This document shows positions 13,307-26,120 of a DNA stretch of 60,000 nucleotides, in pieces. The stretch is from the NCBI RefSeq assembly GCF_032854445.1, contig NC_088299.1:1341001-1401000 (forward strand), in the 5' to 3' direction. This DNA comes from Liolophura sinensis (Eukaryota; Mollusca; Polyplacophora; Chitonida; Chitonidae). The number at the start of each line of letters is the position of its first letter. Within the stretch, counting starts at the first letter, position 1. The notes beneath the pieces were generated by a model. The model was not told the DNA's origin. It saw only the letters and a program-made list of their open reading frames with translations, and ran no database searches. The position numbers were made by a program, and so were the translations under genes.

Positions 13307-15215
13307 CTAAAACAAAGATTGCAAAGGATGTTAGGGCTTCACGAACACGGGTGTCGTTGATTCAAGCATCCTACAGAACTGCACAAATGTATACCGCTAT
13401 TGTTACAGGTGTCTACCGTTTGTTTTTATTCGTTTTCACGGACTTCAGTCCACGTTTATTTCGTATACACATTTTCCTTCGAAATGACATACCACTTGAA
13501 GGTTACAACACAGCTAGCATTATTATTCTCTCAATAATTCCTGAGTACAGTAAAAGAGTTTATTTTAAACTGTCGAAATTTCTCTTCACGTTAAGGGCTA
13601 CTGACTGCGAACAAAGCTTTATCTGTTGAAAGTTTAGTTCAAAAACCAGAAAAAAAATTACTATTTTCATTTACTTAACAACTATTGTCAGTTTAAGGTT
13701 GAGACCTGTATTCCAGGAACAATTATCCGCGGTTGAGGTAACAAAAAGGTCTCATTTTAAAGTCATAATAATTTTGGATGTTTCAAAATTGAAAATAACT
13801 GACTGAATAAGAAGATTAAGCCGTAGCTGTATCATTGAATGTAAATATTCTTAAAGTTTAACGCTAAAACACACATACAAATATAACGGTAAATCAGTAG
13901 CACAAGTCGCTAACTGCTTTACCCACATGTTGAATTTAGGCTCTCTTATTATATGGGTGTTGCGACTAACTGATAGATAAACCGAAACTGTATACACTAC
14001 AGACCAGGCTCGTCCATTCTGGTTGACGTCAGTTGTTTCGAGGACTAACTGCAACAGGAAATTAAGCCGCTGGTGGCTCAACGCGACCAGTCGCCTGAAT
14101 TATGACGTTGATAAATTGGAACAGGTTGCGTACAAGTTGTCAACAAACCGTAAATCTATTGACTACAGAAAACTGATCTACAGCAGAGACACTGTAAACG
14201 ACCATAAATCCACTAGCTGTGACCGTAAAGCTGTCAATACCACCTAACGTTTCTCCAGCTAATACATCAGTAAGCCGATGTAAAGGCGGCAGTCCCCACG
14301 TGCTGACATAAAACACTTGGATCGCCGCGAGTCCCAGCCCAAAAATATGGTTAAAATGTGAATACCCCAACTCACATTTAATCCATAGCCTGGAAACCAA
14401 AAGAAAAAATTCTGCCACCAACTTACAGGTTATTGCCAAAAAGTGTACTCTACTGGCAAAACTTCTTAAACTTACCCAAAAGACTTAACCAAAGTCCTAT
14501 CGTATCTCTGTCCATGGTGTTTCTGCACGCGGTAGGTAGACCAATCCCTTGACTGCGGCTAAGACGCTATGAAATTCCTCTGTTATGCTTAACCAAGTCA
14601 CTGCACAATAGCATGTCGATGGGGCGATTGACTGTTTACCCCAGGGCACGGGCGGTACCGAACGTCAGGGCGTATTGCTACAATCCCCTATACACCAGAA
14701 ATCAATTTGATAACTCCACGACTGGTTGCCCAACGGTAACTGACGTTTGCGCAGGTGTATTCTTAGCTGATCTATTCCTGTTAGCACATCACCACACAAA
14801 GTTTTCACAAATATACTGCTGTATACAAATCATCAAACTGTGAAATATGTCTATATTTAAAGCCGCACACCGCATAAGCTTGACGACTTGACGAAATTAT
14901 CGCTACAACATCTGTTCGCAACCATAAAATAAAGACAAGCAGAAATGAAGTCGTTCATCCCATATCTACATGGCGATGTCTGGGATATTCGCAGTACGAC
15001 GCTGAATGGTCCGTATGCATGTACCCGATCCACAACCTGTAAATCACAGATCACTCATTTTAACTTTTTTCGATGAAATACTTTCTAATCAATGGACACA
15101 CTTTTTCCTAGCTGCGCGTATACCGGTCGTCCATTCCTTTAGAGCTATCTGTCGCAATTGTCCTTGTCTTGCTAAGTGAACAGCCTTCCGTTCTACAATT
15201 TTGTTTGGACGGGGC
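13307..15215. other. Intergenic, no feature recognised
   Basis: Mixed composition with short unrecognised open frames on both strands. Confidence 0.55.
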
Positions 15216-15402
15216 TCTCGGCCAATGAGATACTGGCAGCCCTCTGAGCTCCCCACTCTGCCTCTTTCTCCCATTCTCTCCTCTCCGTGAGTGACGTGGC
15301 CGTCGTCCCGTTCCGCACGCTCAAATCCCAACTTTGTATTGTTGCCGGAGTGTTTCTTTAAGAGAGTAACAACACAGTGCTGTGTGAGGGATAGCATAAA
15401 TA
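15216..15402 (+). promoter_or_regulatory. Possible promoter-like GC-richer segment
   Basis: GGCCAATGAG (CCAAT) near 15222, a GC-richer, CpG-containing segment around 15260-15325, and a TATA-like ATAAATATA near 15396. No recognisable coding exon follows. It stands out from the AT-rich surroundings, but the call is weak. Confidence 0.2.
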
Positions 15403-16375
15403 TACGTACATAGTCAGTGCCTGGGGAAACAAGTACTACGGAGAAAGATCTGGACTAGAAACTGTAATCAATTAGCCAGTCGTAAAAAGGACGGGATAAG
15501 ACAGTAAATTTTACCTGTAAATGCAGATTATCGGAGCTGGCCCTCAGGTTGTCACTTGTCAAGCAGACAGACCCTAACTCACCTGGGTGTTATGTTGGCA
15601 GTGCGTCGGCTATCGCGCCTGATACACCGCTCTGTTATAGAGGAACAATGTAGGCCAAAGATAAGACAAGCCTTGAGACATGGGGTGATTAACGTCTTAA
15701 CACACGGCTGACACACCGAACTGGGCACGGGCAGATCGGCCAGGAATCGCTGCCCAATACACGGTAGATTCACACTCCGTAGCCGCCGAAAGGGTGTGAA
15801 TTAGACTGCCGGGGTGCCATGCCTGAGCGGCCTAACACGTAGGTCGATCTGAACAGACACAATAATAACATGGCCACTGATTTAATAGGGCCCAGTGATA
15901 GCAGTTAGATTCTCCAAAATGAAATCTTGACCTAAATCATTCCAATTTTACACTGACTTTAGCATAATAGTAATGTTGTGAATGGCTATAAAATTAAGTT
16001 TACAAGCGGAGAATTTAAACGAAATTGAAGGGCCACGTTTCTGTCATTGTTGTGAGTCAAACATTATGTATAGGCCTACGCCTGTACAGCCATTTGTTAA
16101 TTCGATACTCACTTATCACTTATCTCAAGTTCTGAGACTTGTTCAAAGAAGTAATTGTGGATTTCCGTAATACTTCAGGGCCTTGCTCTCAATACCTTTT
16201 CGCACATGAAAGAGTCACTTTCAGTGCGCTTTATAGACATTTTAAATATCATTTTTGAGACAAATCTGCATTGGTTGGGTTGGCTTTTTCTAGAGCATCC
16301 CAGTCTACACAGAATATTGCCCTCAGACTATGCTTGAAGCATCTTGCGACATGCGAAAAGCTTGAAAAACTACAG
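15403..16375. other. Intergenic with a tRNA-like relic
   Basis: A CCCAG/GTGAGT donor-like site on the minus strand near 15578-15583 follows a short open segment, but no exon is recognised. The tRNA-like relic at 15810 is listed separately. Confidence 0.5.
15810..15870 (+). mobile_element. tRNA-Leu/Ser-like relic, possibly a SINE head
   Basis: TGCCTGAGCGGCCTAACACG resembles an A box and D arm of a type II tRNA. A partial B-box-like GGTCGATCTGA follows at a shortened distance. No full cloverleaf can be drawn, so this is not a functional tRNA gene. Confidence 0.3.
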
Positions 16376-16790
16376 TTGTGACCTGTTTGTAACAGTCAGC
16401 ATTTTAACTTGGACTGTTTGACCTGTTTGTAACAATCAGTATTTTAGTTTCGTCTGTTCAGCTTGTTTGTAACAGTCGCTGTTCCGAACAATCAGAACTT
16501 ACTAGCATGTAAAAGTTGTCGTTGGTTTCAATAGTAATTGGAAGGGTAAAAGATTTGTTTGTAACAGTTGATCGCCTCAGTTAACAAGCGATGACAGGAC
16601 CTAGACGGGTGATCGAAACAGTCGATGCTCTTAATTAAATAGTGACAACGCGGCCTGGAACACTTGTTCGTACCAGTAGATGTTCTCAATTAACAAACGA
16701 AAAAGGGCCTGGAACACTTGTTCGTACTAGTAGAAGTTCTCAATAAACAAACGAAAAAGGGCCTGGAACACTTGTTCGTAACAGCACTAG
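16376..16790. repeat. Degenerate minisatellite, unit about 54 bp
   Basis: The right half has near-identical 54-bp units (GGGCCTGGAACACTTGTTCG, at 16705 and again at 16759, with a related one near 16650). The left half has diverged units with CTGTTTGTAACAGTC. It lies close to the larger array at 17.6 kb. Confidence 0.75.
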
Positions 16791-17059
16791 TATACATATT
16801 CGGTTCTTCCTGCCCAGAACACTCCGGAGTTCTTTGCCAAGGTATATTTTCATCACGCGACTCCATGACAAGAAGTCCAGTTCTGCATGATTTTCAGATA
16901 TCTCTTTTGTTTAGAACAAAAAGTGAAATTCATTCCGTCTCTTATATAGTTTAATTCTTTTTAGTCTAGTTTTCGAAGATAATTAAATTGCTTGTAACGA
17001 GTTCACACGGGGACACATTGATTTGGCGAACAAAGGCTACAGCTTTTGAATAATTCTGT

Positions 17060-18590
17060 ACTGACCGGTTTACAGTTAACATGTGTTACACGCATGCGTG
17101 ATGACAACATGTATGTGTCACAGGCGTGATGAAAAAATGTAGGCGGCTGGCCATTGTTAAAGGCCTGATGAAAACATGCAAGTTACATGTGTGATGAAAA
17201 CGTGTATGATAAAGGCGTGAGGGTAACACGCGTGTTACCGGCGTACATGTATATGTTCAAAGCATGACGAAACATATATGTTTAGATGTATTGTCAGCAT
17301 GTGTGTTGATGGGAGCTTGTGTGTTATTGACGTTATGACATGAATTTATGTTACAGGCGTCATGACAATATGTATGGGGGCCTCCGTGGCTCAGTTGGCA
17401 AGCTCGCTGGCGCAGCGTAATGACTAAGGAGTCTCTCACCGATGCGGTCGCTGTGAGTCCAAGTCCACCTCATGTTGGCATTCTCTCCGGCCGTAAGTGG
17501 GAAGGTCTGTCAGCAACTTGCGGATGATCGTGGGTTTCCCTCGGGCTGTGCCGGGTTTCCATAATGCTGGCCGCCGTCGTATAAGTGAAATATTCTTGAG
17601 TAAGGCGTAAAATACCAATCAAACAAGTAAATAAACAATACGTAAAATTATGTTATAGGCGTGATGAGAGGTTTTGGGTTAAAGACGTGATGACACGCAC
17701 GTATGTTACAGGCGTTATGAGAGCTGAAGGCGTGTTGAAGGCGTGATCACATGCACGTATGTTACAGGCGTGATGAGAGCTTATGTGTTAAAGGCGTGAT
17801 GACACGCGCGTATGTTACAGGCGTGATGAGAGCTTATGTGTTGAAGGCTTGATCACATGCATGCATGTTACAGGCGTGATGAGAGCTCATGCGTTGAAGG
17901 CCTGATGACACGCACGTATGTTACAGGCGTGATGGGAGCTTATGTGTTGAAGGCGTGATGACGTGTACATATGTTACTGGCGTGATGAGAGCTTATGTGT
18001 TAAAGGCTTAATGACACGCACGTATGTTACAGGCGTGATGAGAGCTCATGTGTTAAAGGCATGATGACATGCACCTATGTTACAGGCGTGATGAGAGCTT
18101 ATGTGTTAAAGGCGTGATGACACGCACGTATGTTGTGTGCACAGGCGTGATAAAGAGCTTATATGTTAAAGGCTTGATGACATGCACGTATGTTACAGGC
18201 ATGGTGAGAGCTCATGTGTTGAAGGCATGATGACATGCACGTATGTTACAGGCCTGATGAGAGCTTATGTGTTAAAGGCGTGATGACATGCACGTATGTT
18301 GTGTGCACAGGCGTGATAAAGAGCTTATGTGTTAAAGGCTTGATGACATCCATGTATGTTACAGGCGTGATAAAGAGCTTATGTGTTGAAGGCATGATGA
18401 CATGCACGTATGTCACAGGCGTGATGAGAGCTCACGTGTTGAAGGCGTGATGACATGCATACATGTTACAGGCGTGATAAGGGCTCGTGTGTTAAAGGCA
18501 TGATGACATGCATGCATGTTACAGGCGTAATGAGAGCTTATGTGTTGAAGGCATGTTGACATGCATGTATGTTATAGGCCTGATGCGAGC
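17060..18590. repeat. 53-bp minisatellite built of two half-units
   Basis: From about 17,640 the unit GTTACAGGCGTGATGAGAGC, TTATGTGTTAAAGGCGTGAT, GACACGCACGTAT repeats with 53-bp spacing (starts at 17761, 17814, 17867, 17920 and on) for roughly 17 units. Each unit holds AGGCGTGATGA twice, 26 bp apart, so it is a dimer of 26/27-bp half-units. Degenerate flanking units reach back to about 17,060. A SINE sits at 17376-17638. The open reading at 18235-18450 is a by-product of the repeat. Confidence 0.92.
17376..17638 (+). mobile_element. SINE family 1, full-length copy inside a minisatellite region
   Basis: Complete order of head (CTCCGTGGCTCAGTTGG), central domain (GGGTTTCCCTCGGGCTGTGC) and tail (GAAATATTCTTGAGTAAGGC) with an A-rich end. 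It has inserted between degenerate GGCGTGATGA-type repeats on both sides. The central GTGGGTTTCC...CCGGTTTCC motif resembles the conserved domain of V-SINE-like elements; that is a recollection, not a search result. Confidence 0.9.
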
Positions 18591-18895
18591 TTCAACAGTG
18601 ACCGCAGAAACCTTATACGTAATTAAACAAAAATATCATACATGAGAAGGCCTGCACGGGTTTCTTGTTAAATGAGTTTCTATTTAAGAATATCAGCGTT
18701 CAAAATGGGTGCATGTCGCTGGTGGTCTGGTGATAAAACAGGATAGGCCCATCGCCATGGTCGGTAAACGCCAAACACGTTAACCAGCAATGTCACAACG
18801 TTGATTTTAACGAGAAATTTTGAAAAAAAAAATAAAGACGGTGTCGCCCAGACTGGTGACAAGTCATAATACTTAGTATGTTTTGATTAATTCCA

Positions 18896-19066
18896 TGCTG
18901 GCTTCCTCTCCGGCCGTATGTGGGAAGGTCTTCCAGCAACCTGCGGATGGTCCTGGGTTTCCTCCGAGCTCTGCCCGGTTTCCTCCCATTATAATGTTGG
19001 CCGCCGTCGTATAAGTGAAGTATTCTTGAGTACGACGTAAAACACCAAACAAATAAATAAATAAAT
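18896..19066 (+). mobile_element. SINE family 1, 5'-truncated copy
   Basis: Begins in the central domain (GCTGGCTTCCTCTCCGGCCG) and runs through the tail to AAATAAATAAATAAAT. The tRNA-like head is absent. It lies about 300 bp beyond the end of the 53-bp minisatellite. Confidence 0.9.
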
Positions 19067-19141
19067 CATTTAATTAATTCATTGGATGTGAACCGCATTC
19101 AGATGTCATTATGCCAGCTTTGTGGACGACCATGTACGCCC

Positions 19142-19172
19142 CCGTCCAACAATCCGTCCGTCCGTCCGTCCA
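19142..19172. repeat. Short (GTCC)n tract
   Basis: CCGTCCGTCCGTCCGTCC-type tetranucleotide repeat, a few units only. Confidence 0.8.
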
Positions 19173-19530
19173 TCTGGGTGATCAAGTGGAAAACCGCCGT
19201 TCGACCGTCCACTTTACCGACTGACTGCGCCCGCTCGTCTGTTCAAACGACGACAGGCCCACGCCAACCAGATATCTGTGTTGCGTGTCTTAGCGAGGTT
19301 TGCCCGGTACCGGTACATGTATATCTGTTGACCTGAGATGATTTTATTGGGGTTCTGTGAAGTTTTCTACACTCATAAAATTAAGTCCAATGCCTATAAT
19401 TTAGGTGAAATATTCTTTTTGAGGATGTACAACCCGAATAAATAAATATATAAACTACTATTACCGCTACAACATTAATTTATTTATAATTTATTTTCTC
19501 ACATTTGGGTTGATACATCTGGCTAATACA

Positions 19531-19881
19531 AACATGATGTTTAGAATATTTGTCACAATGACACATGCATGTTTGTACACCATGCTGATAGCAACATACA
19601 TACATTTTTGGCACTTGATCCCCGATTTCATATTATTTGTTTATTATATGATTTGTGCCGGATCTGACAAAGGCCATTTTCAAATCAGATTAAACGACAG
19701 AGACAAGGTATTGTACAACGTCAATGTACAACTCTATAATACACAATACACGCTCTGTGATCATACATTCTGCCTGCCATACACAATCTACAAGGAATTT
19801 CATATAGGAATCTATATCAAGCATTACGGCAGTGCTGACAGGACTTTTATTGACTACCGGGGAAAACCTGTCACTCCGTAA
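19531..19881 (+). CDS. Unrecognised open reading frame, about 117-123 codons
   Basis: This is the longest open frame outside FoxH in the non-duplicated part. The first half is hydrophobic (HACLYTMLIATYIHF, FILFVYYMICAG) and could hold two membrane segments. The second half is polar and Tyr-rich. No motif is recognised and no splice or promoter context stands out. In AT-rich DNA of this length it could be chance. It may be the remains of a transposon gene. Confidence 0.12.
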   Translation, partial: NMMFRIFVTMTHACLYTMLIATYIHFWHLIPDFILFVYYMICAGSDKGHFQIRLNDRDKVLYNVNVQLYNTQYTLCDHTFCLPYTIYKEFHIGIYIKHYGSADRTFIDYRGKPVTP

Positions 19882-22727
19882 TGGTGGGCGTGATTGAAAT
19901 TTGAACGTGCTAAGTGGGTATTTATCACATGGCCTTACCTCTGCTGAGATCACCATCTAGTCTTACCAAACTTGACACAAGTGCTGACTAGGTGATAATT
20001 GACCCGATTAACCACCTATTATCACATATTATCTGTAGAATAATGGATTCTTGGCACAGTTGACAGGAGTATGGAGTAGGGAATCAATGACGTCCGTATT
20101 TCACGGCCGCTGTTCCTTTCACCGCGCGTTATACGCATGTCACGGCGCCTCACAAACAACGGTGATGCCAGTGTTGCCGACGAATATGTTAGATTCGCGT
20201 ATTGTTTACAGGTCACAATACAGTTTATTCCAGACGTCTCTGGTTTGATGTTTATTTACACAATCGGGTAAGATAAATGAGAGCATCTTGTCTTCACCCA
20301 GCTATCGGCATTCATGTGGGCCACAACACCATGTAACTAGAACCTCGTCAGAGCAACTGTCTGAGGGGTGAGCCTGCGGTATATAGAGGACCCCATCAGT
20401 CTGGGCGTGAGGTTACTCTGGATTGGCCATTAGGTCGTAAACATGGAGAAATCCAGTACACGTGGTTTTTGTGTTTCCCCATCACATAATTTCCTTGGAG
20501 TCGAGAGGTGTCTGTGTGTTTTACCAACTCCGTCAGCCTGCCATTTAAAACATCATCAGCGGGGTTCTCACTCGTCTGCGGGTCATATGGTCCGATCCGC
20601 CCACCATAGATTTTCCGCAGCGAAGATTCTTCAACACCCTGAGGGCTTTTTGACAAAGTGTTCATTCTCCGCAACTGACATGGATACTTGAAACAGGGTC
20701 AAAGGACGTGAAGACTCACCGCTGTCGGAGTTTAGCGTATGACCTAGGAACGATGCCATTGTCATATATTTAAGTAACCGTAGAAGATAAGTCAAAAGTA
20801 TACGAATACAAAATGCTTTGAAAAACAACGACAAAATGGAAACTATTTTTTTTTTCAATTAATTATATAGAACTTTTAGAAACTGAACGATAACATAAAT
20901 TTAAAAAGACGATTAAGTTTTAGATAACCTATGAGTATGGAAGCCCGATAAGATCAACATCGCACCATCGTGTACCATCGTTCCATCGCCCGGATAAGGT
21001 ATATGAGTACTTAAATACGTATGCCTAATTACTTCATAGGTCTGTAAATCGTCCAATTAGGGCGGGTTCACGTCATTACAAATTTACACCCCCCCCTCCC
21101 CCACCCCCACCCCATAACGCTTCTGAGTTCAATTAGTTTTCTACGCTTACGAAACATTATATATAATGGAAAAATGAAGAAAGCTGGCATCACTGATGAA
21201 CTATCTTACAACTATTTCAGCAGATTTAAATAAGTTGCAGGTGTTGAAACCTATTTAAAAACACTATGAAAATCTGGTTAAAAATGTACCTTACAAATTA
21301 ATTTAGTTTTTACTTGTATACTTGTCACGGAAACTACACGGAGCTGTGAAACAGACATCGGTGGGAAAATATTTTAGGCCTCACGAGAAAGAAAACTCAG
21401 ATTTATGTCAGTTTATTTATATACAGTTTATCTTTTTTTCCTTGAAAGGCTGTACAAAATTAAAAATAAAAAAAATCGAGGTGAGCAGAGAAAATTGTGT
21501 CCAAAATAATTGACCAATGCTAATGCTACTTGCTTTGCGGTGATGTTTGCCGAGAACTGATAGATGGGCATTCGTTCTTACATTCTGTTTCTGTATAAGC
21601 TATATAAACTGGGAAGAGATGTTATGTGTAATATATAAATATTGAAACACCCTATTTCATGCAAAATATTAGTTGATTTAATTCCTGATATCGCTGGTTG
21701 AATCAAATAATAGTAAAGGTGGAACATTCTCTTCCTGTTTCATGGCTTGAAGTTTTCTCACGCAACACATAAATTGTAATCAGCTATTCTAAATACATTC
21801 TAGCTGGGTGTAGATACAATACGTCTGGGGGGTCAAGCAGCTATACCCCTTTACACCCGTGGACCTTTCAGTGAGTGTTTGATTGAAATAAACTTGCTTG
21901 AGCCACATGGTGAGGGGGATATATGAGCTGCCAGATTTGATAGCTAATGTAAAACTGAGAGCAAACAGGATTGCAAAGTTCAAATATAGAGCTGTTTCCT
22001 CAGGTGCGGGGATTGGGGATAATCCCTCAGGTAACGCACACAGAGAACATAATCCCTGTCAGTCCCTTACCCCTGCTTGATACTTGTCTTGCCATAAGGG
22101 TGGGTTGAAGGGGGAGTGGGGTCTGTACGTAAAGTGGTCAGTCTGTAAGAGAGAGGGCTTTGTTTTTGTTCTGAAAAAGATCATAGGCTTGCTTCATTAA
22201 ATTATATTAACTGATTCATTGTTCGATATTGACCCGAAAAGAGGAGTGATTCACTGATTGTTAAAACGTCTGAGTGGTTTATGCTGTCTTCGATTGCCAC
22301 ATGTCTCAATACATGCAAATGCTCTTTTTCTGGTTGCAGAAGCTTTTATCAGTTGTGCATTCCGGTCGTTCAACTGCGCTTTCACGCTAAGAACTGGCGA
22401 AGGGTACGACGCCGTGGATAAGTAGCCTTCGTTACCATATAGCCTCGGAGAAGCCGGTAACGACTTGGTCTGTGATAGATCAGTGATCTGGCTGAGGCCG
22501 GGTGAGCCTCTCGGATCGCCTCACTTGCCGGTTATGCCTTCATCGCAGCCGCTCCCTCCCCTCCCTGGTGTTTACACACGTGGGGCTGATGGGTGGCTGA
22601 TGGGTGGCCTGGGGCATCTGTTGACGCTCTGCGGCCGTAACACCTGAAGTAAATCGTCCTGGAGGGGAGCGCCCCGATATCAGCAGGGGTGAGGACAGTA
22701 AGCGTTTACCGAGTAGAGAGATGCACC
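19882..22727. other. Intergenic with scattered GC-richer patches
   Basis: GC-richer patches lie at 20050-20250, 20340-20720 and 22460-22700. On the minus strand, 20720-20765 begins MTMASFLGHTLNSD and ends at a GTGAGT donor, which could be a first coding exon but has no other support. C-rich tract at about 21088-21112. Nothing else is identified. Confidence 0.5.
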
Positions 22728-22990
22728 GGTCACTTATCACCAGAGCGGTTAACCATTGCTGAGGATAGAAATGTAACCTTTTGTAATTAGGATCAAAGTT
22801 GTATAAGTCACTTTCCACTACAGCGGTTGCTCATTGCTGAGTACAGAGATGTGCAACCTTTTCGTAAGACAACAGCGGTTGCTCATTGTTGAGTACAGAG
22901 ATGTGCAACCTTTTTGTAACAAGGAACAAAAATGCACAAGTCACTTTCCACTACAGGGGTTGCTCATTGCTGAGTATATGTTACCTTTAA
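22728..22990. repeat. Irregular tandem repeat, about four units
   Basis: Units share GCGGTTGCTCATTGCTGAGT, ACAGAGATGTGCAACCTTT and, in some, AAGTCACTTTCCACTACAG. Spacing varies because the second half of the unit is missing in places. Confidence 0.75.
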
Positions 22991-23939
22991 GGTACCTGTG
23001 GGCAACACGGCATCGCCTTTCTGCGGGATGTTGCGGCTATTGTGAATTTACACTTGTTTCACACCTAATTTAACGACAAGGAAAAAAGCAACATTATTTG
23101 TCAAAGACCGATCAAAATGTTACTAAGTTACTTCCGGATGGATTCTCTGTTACTTGGCTTATCGGGTTACATATCATTCTCGATGTATATATAGAGGCTA
23201 GTTGAGCGTTTGATTGGCTCTCTTTATCCCGGAGATCATTTATCAGTGCTTTGGATGACCACACATTACAACCTCCTTATACGCCGGCCCCCCTACCGTC
23301 AAGTGGCTCAGCAGATGGTTAATGAGGTAGTTCGGATGATAGAGTTAGAACACTTCTGAACTCCTCGTCCGAACACAAACTTCGTTACCCAAGACCCGTA
23401 TAATTAAATAATCTCCGAATGCGATATCAGAGTTTCTATAGCTCTTCATTTTGACTCAATTTCAAATCCAATCTGTTGGTGACTTTGATTGATCCGCTTA
23501 TGGTATAATAATCAGATTTACTGTAGTACCTGACCAGTATTTGCCTGTTTTTCTGTAGAAATTAGTGGTCGGTAGTCGCCAGGCGACCTCAAGTCACGGG
23601 CTAAATTACTCTCTTCTCCATCAGGCCCGGTTAAACTGTTTTTCTATGCGCAGACAGTACTTCATTAATCTCTTCGCGATATAGTCCGTCAAACTGGTAC
23701 GTAAGCAGACATTGTTTGGTCTGCCTAAAGTGGATAGTTCTGAGCATTTATACTCAATCAATTTTCCCATGATTACCAGACCACGGAGATTCACGTGACC
23801 ACGACGAGACTCTCGGTTACTGAAGACCTCTGTACATCGTTTTATGCACCGTTTCGCCTTGGCCCCGTGCCTGGACATGTAAGATCAGCATGAAAAAATG
23901 CCCCTGATCTTCAGTAATCGACAGCTCTCCAAATTCACT
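22991..23939. other. Intergenic, no confident feature
   Basis: A TATATATAG at about 23186 and an inverted CCAAT at 23213 lie close together but no gene follows on either strand. Confidence 0.5.
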
Positions 23940-24242
23940 TCGTACACTGTAGATTCGGGGTTCAATCCCCAATCGAATCATGCATAAGACTTTGACATCG
24001 GTATTATCTCGCTTGCCGCTGAGCATAAGAGGAATAGACCAATCATTGGTGGACCCGTTGCCAGTATAATGTGACTGGGAGGAGGGTCGTGTCTGGTGTC
24101 TTCGCCTTGGCGTTCCAGTGAGGCAGCACTATAAATATGGCGGCACTGGACCCATTCAGCCTGTTATATGGAAACACTATCGTGATATGATTGAAATAAT
24201 GCTGAAAGTGACGTTAAATCGCAATCCAACACACCAAATATC
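23940..24242 (+). mobile_element. SINE family 2 copy
   Basis: B box in GGGGTTCAATCCCC at 23957-23970, then CATAAGACTTTGACATCGG, the GTCTGGTGTCTTCGCCTTGG core near 24090, GCGTTCCAGTGAGGCAGCAC, and a tail with AAAGTGACGTTAAATCGC ending at ACACACCAAAT. Confidence 0.8.
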
Positions 24243-24303
24243 GGGAATGTTTCAGTGGAGACAGCCATGCACTATCTACGTTTACAATTCCAGCCGATAT
24301 GTT

Positions 24304-24573
24304 GTTCGTGGCTCAGTTGGTTAGCGCGCTAGCGCAGCGTAATGACCCAGAAGCCTCTCACCAATAGGGTCGCTGTGAGTTCAAGTCCAGCTCATGTTGG
24401 CTTCCTCTCCGGCCGTACGTGGGAAGGTCCTCCAGCAACCTGCGAATGGTCGTGGGTTGCCCCCGGGCTCTGCCTGGTTTCCACCCACCATAATGCTGGC
24501 CGCCGTCGTATAAGTGAAATATTCTTGAGTACGGAGTAAAACACCAATGAAATACATAAATCAAATAAATAAA
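24304..24573 (+). mobile_element. SINE family 1, near full-length copy
   Basis: Clear head (GTGGCTCAGTTGGTTAGCGC), central domain and tail, ending CAAATAAATAAAAT. It is one of the better preserved copies here. It sits about 60 bp after a family 2 SINE in the same orientation. Confidence 0.92.
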
Positions 24574-26037
24574 ATATGTTGTTCACTTGGATCAGGCTTT
24601 GTTTTCTTGAGATGGCCAATCGGCGTAAAAAGAAAAAATATTTTGAACTGCTGGATTAATATGATACTGAGATCATTGCTAATTGCTCAATGCTCCCTGA
24701 TGTTCACTGGTAAAGTACCGAAATATTAAGAGAATTTCAATAGAATGCCATGTACTGGAATGGAGGACATGGAGAATATCAACCTGGACAAATTTTTACA
24801 TGACTTCGTAGAGATCAATTTTTGGTAACTTTAGTTACTAAGTAATACCTTATAACCAGGATTACGCCATTTTACGACGTTTTCATCTCAATGTTTAAAC
24901 TTTGTTTTAATCATGTGCACTTCACGAATGATTTTCTTTTCTCATACGACGATAAGCGAGATCTGTTTACCATACACTCGGAGGTCGTGTATTCCGTGGA
25001 GACTGCAGTGCGTCTTGGATGAAATATACCGTCATATATCCCACGTATGTGTTTGTAAAGAAGTTGTATGCTTCGTATAAACCCATAAATACAGTGAATT
25101 AACATGTCGTATCTACTTATGAGTGGAGAAGCGCACTCTCACGTGCAGATGGGATAAGCATAACGACTGCGACCTCACGGACTACGTCGACAAGAGCTCA
25201 CATTCCCATACGGGAAACTTTACTATGTGCCATTTAATTGCAGTCAATGTACATGAAAAAATGGTTTTGCATGATAAAAAATGTACCCTTTATTACATTT
25301 TAGTTACCCGTTGTGGGAGCGTATCATACATATAGGCAGGTTGCTGTGGCAGCGAACTTATATACTACACGCAGCATATGAATTTTGATCCATTTTCGAT
25401 CAACCCGATTCTGAGAGGGACCCGACAAAAAAGTTCAACGGTTGACTTTCCAATTACCTGCACCTCCAGATGAGCCGTTGCATAAACACAAAATACATGT
25501 CTATAAACTTAAATGGACAATTAGAACTGAGTCTTATTACCCGCTGTATATCATGAACCAATGAAATCGCCATCGACTATACATCTGATGACAAAATTAA
25601 CGACAAAATGAAGTTCGCTTACGACACGGATTATCACTTGTGCAGTCTGTACCAGTTTGTGTTAGCGATTGTACCGAGTTAGGCAATTCACAAGTCTTGT
25701 GACGTACGCATTAATTTACACCCATGAGACTGAGGAGAATTACACTCGATTTTCACTTTTGATCATCATATATTAGGGCTTAAAATACTGGTGCAGTCAA
25801 ATGAGAAGTTCTTATAGTGTCTCTAATTCTCTATTTCTGCAATTACCATAGAATTCATGAGCATTTTTCTATGGCCTTAAATTGTTGGTTTTCAGTACAT
25901 GGAGCTTACACCTGCAAATAGGTTGATTATGAATATAACACACACAATTGCCTGAATAAACCCATGGATTACGGACATAGTATGCACATATATGTCCTTG
26001 TAATATTTCCATATCGCCTTCGTAAAGAAGAACTCAC
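24574..26037. other. Intergenic, no feature recognised
   Basis: AT-rich with short unrecognised open frames. Confidence 0.6.
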
Positions 26038-26120
26038 GGTAGCAGTCCTACCGTGGTGTATTCATCAGGATTAATCATCTCAAACATGTTGGCCGTCTTT
26101 CTTTTTCTGTCAATAGTTTT
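26038..26120 (-). CDS. Possible coding exon, product unknown
   Basis: An 83-nt minus-strand segment between a pyrimidine-rich acceptor (TATTTCGACTTCCAG) and a strong donor (CTACC/GTGAGT). It reads KTIDRKRKTANMFEMINPDE and continues YTTVGLLP. A stop codon overlaps the donor, so reading on without splicing ends at once. It lies just left of the duplicated block. No family is recognised. Confidence 0.2.

Noticed and set aside
18235-18450. 71-codon open frame with repeated CVKG.MTCTYV phrases
   Set aside because: It is the direct translation of the 53-bp minisatellite; the repetition reflects the DNA repeat.
24358-24619. Minus-strand open frames over SINEs (also at 17.4, 28.4, 40.0 and 44.2 kb)
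   Set aside because: They match the SINE consensus and recur at each copy; not genes.
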